From Nigerium sp. (lineage in GTDB: Bacteria; Actinomycetota; Actinomycetes; Propionibacteriales; Propionibacteriaceae), in assembly GCA_016711325.1 (NCBI GenBank), contig JADJTH010000009.1, forward strand, positions 186,001 through 250,000: 64,000 nt of DNA, given 5' to 3'. The notes below the pieces were generated by a model. That model did not search any database. It worked only from the letters and a program-made list of their open reading frames with translations, and was not told where the DNA came from. This document shows, piece after piece, positions 63,292-64,000 of the stretch; position 1 is the stretch's first letter; each line of letters starts with the position of its first letter. Made by a program: the position numbers and the translations under genes.

Positions 63292-63984
63292 TCATGCGCA
63301 TCCTTGGACGCCACTCGCGGCTCGGGCGGTTGATGTGACCATCGCCCGGGCCGGGACGCCGACTACTGTCACACCATCCGCCACGCACTTCGTCACGACC
63401 GCGCCCGCGCCCACCACAACCGAGGCACCCACCTCAAGTTGCTGCAGCACCGTCGCTGCCGCGCCCACGAGCGTCTGCTCGCCCACACGCACGTCACCTG
63501 AAATGACGGCCGCAGGATTCACTGAGACGAAGTCCGCAAGCACAGAGTCGTGGCCAATCGTCGCATTCGGATTGACGTGCACATGACGCCCTAGGCGGAC
63601 GTTGTTCGAGATGGCTACGCCAGCGCACACAACCGTGCCCACACCGATGACGCTGCATGCTCCGAAGGTCACCGAAGGATGAATCGCCGTAAATGGGACC
63701 AAGCCAGCGGCATCGAGTTCATCTGCGAGGCGCTGCCGAACCGCCGGATTGCCGATGCCCAGCACGTATGAGGCCATCCCGCGTCCCGACTCAAACCAGC
63801 TAGTGCGAGTACCAAGGAACCGCACGCCGCGCGCGGCCAGGCGGTCGCGATTCAGGCCAGAGATCGCGTCGTCAACGACACCCACGATCTCGATGTCCGC
63901 ACCGTCTGCGATCATCGCGTCGAGTACATCCAGCGCTTCTCGTCCGAAGCCAGCCGCCCCCACCACGACCACACGGATGGTCAT
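63292..63984 (-). CDS. NeuD/PglD-type sugar O- or N-acetyltransferase
   Basis: A 230-residue protein. The N-terminal Rossmann-like part is VVVVGAAGFGREALDVLDAM, followed by a left-handed beta-helix with hexapeptide repeats (IGVGTVVCAGVAISNNVRLGRHVHVNPNATIGHDSVLADFVSV in pieces) and a C-terminal VVGVPARAM. His in IGHDS is the likely catalytic base. It uses acetyl-CoA to acetylate a sugar. GGGGAG precedes ATG 63984. First visible gene of the leftward operon. Confidence 0.85.
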   Translation of the reverse strand: MTIRVVVVGAAGFGREALDVLDAMIADGADIEIVGVVDDAISGLNRDRLAARGVRFLGTRTSWFESGRGMASYVLGIGNPAVRQRLADELDAAGLVPFTAIHPSVTFGACSVIGVGTVVCAGVAISNNVRLGRHVHVNPNATIGHDSVLADFVSVNPAAVISGDVRVGEQTLVGAAATVLQQLEVGASVVVGAGAVVTKCVADGVTVVGVPARAMVTSTARAASGVQGCA

Positions 63985-64000
63985 GCGACCGCTCCCCTGA

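Noticed and set aside
1..64000. tRNA, rRNA or an integrase marking an island border
   Set aside because: None was recognised by eye. The accessory stretch therefore has no proven attachment site in this window.

Overview
The window is high-GC actinobacterial DNA. The evidence is the GC-rich codon usage, twin-arginine and Sec secreted proteins, frequent GTG starts, VapBC, AbiE and ImmA/IrrE modules, and IS1380, IS21 and ISAs1 elements. No rRNA, tRNA or CRISPR array was seen, so I do not name a genus.

Layout. (1) 1-8470: one side of a surface-polysaccharide region. It holds two chain-length/tyrosine-kinase proteins (Wzc type), a LysR-like binding-domain protein, an orphan MNT nucleotidyltransferase overlapping an HPr-kinase-like/PqqD-like protein, a tryptophanase-type beta-lyase and two small Tat-exported proteins. 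(2) 8530-12813: a large secreted protein cut by an IS1380-type element with a clear TTCAG target duplication, then msrA and a small coupled gene. (3) 12880-31865: a plasticity zone crowded with toxin-antitoxin genes, many broken: nucleotidyltransferase/HTH, AbrB/Fic, VapBC, AbiE, HigBA, ParE, ImmA/IrrE and PIN-like. Short dispersed repeats show repeated recombination. A Ser/Thr kinase gene is split by an IS21 element, and an unfamiliar membrane protein gene is preceded by a gene truncated by IS1380. (4) 32171-38737: an IS-bounded four-gene cassette containing a CHAT protease with unusual 46-residue helical repeats, an HExxH protein, a small predicted winged-helix protein and a 112-residue protein. 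This is my best candidate for a little-described conflict or defence system. (5) 38798-49430: ISAs1, an HTH/DUF3039-type pair with striking palindromes, a membrane PLD-like/methyltransferase pair, a nested pair of IS1380 copies, an IS1634-like fragment and an inverted ISAs1 hybrid. (6) 49575-63984: the capsule/exopolysaccharide locus proper. It has CapE, CapF and CapG (UDP-L-FucNAc route), Wzx, Wzy, several glycosyltransferases, a TviB/WbpO-type UDP-sugar dehydrogenase, a UDP-sugar 4-epimerase and a NeuD-type acetyltransferase. The part from about 53 to 61 kb looks clearly lower in GC, as expected for transferred polysaccharide genes.

How it fits together. The two Wzc-like kinases, Wzx and Wzy make a Wzx/Wzy-dependent polymer system. 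CapEFG and the dehydrogenase/epimerase pair supply amino-sugar precursors, and the glycosyltransferases assemble the repeat unit. The middle of the window is accessory DNA lying between two polysaccharide blocks.

Caution on frameshifts. The three copies of one IS1380 element differ from one another, as far as I compared them, mainly by single bases in G or C runs. Some apparent frameshifts in this window may therefore be sequence errors rather than true pseudogenes.
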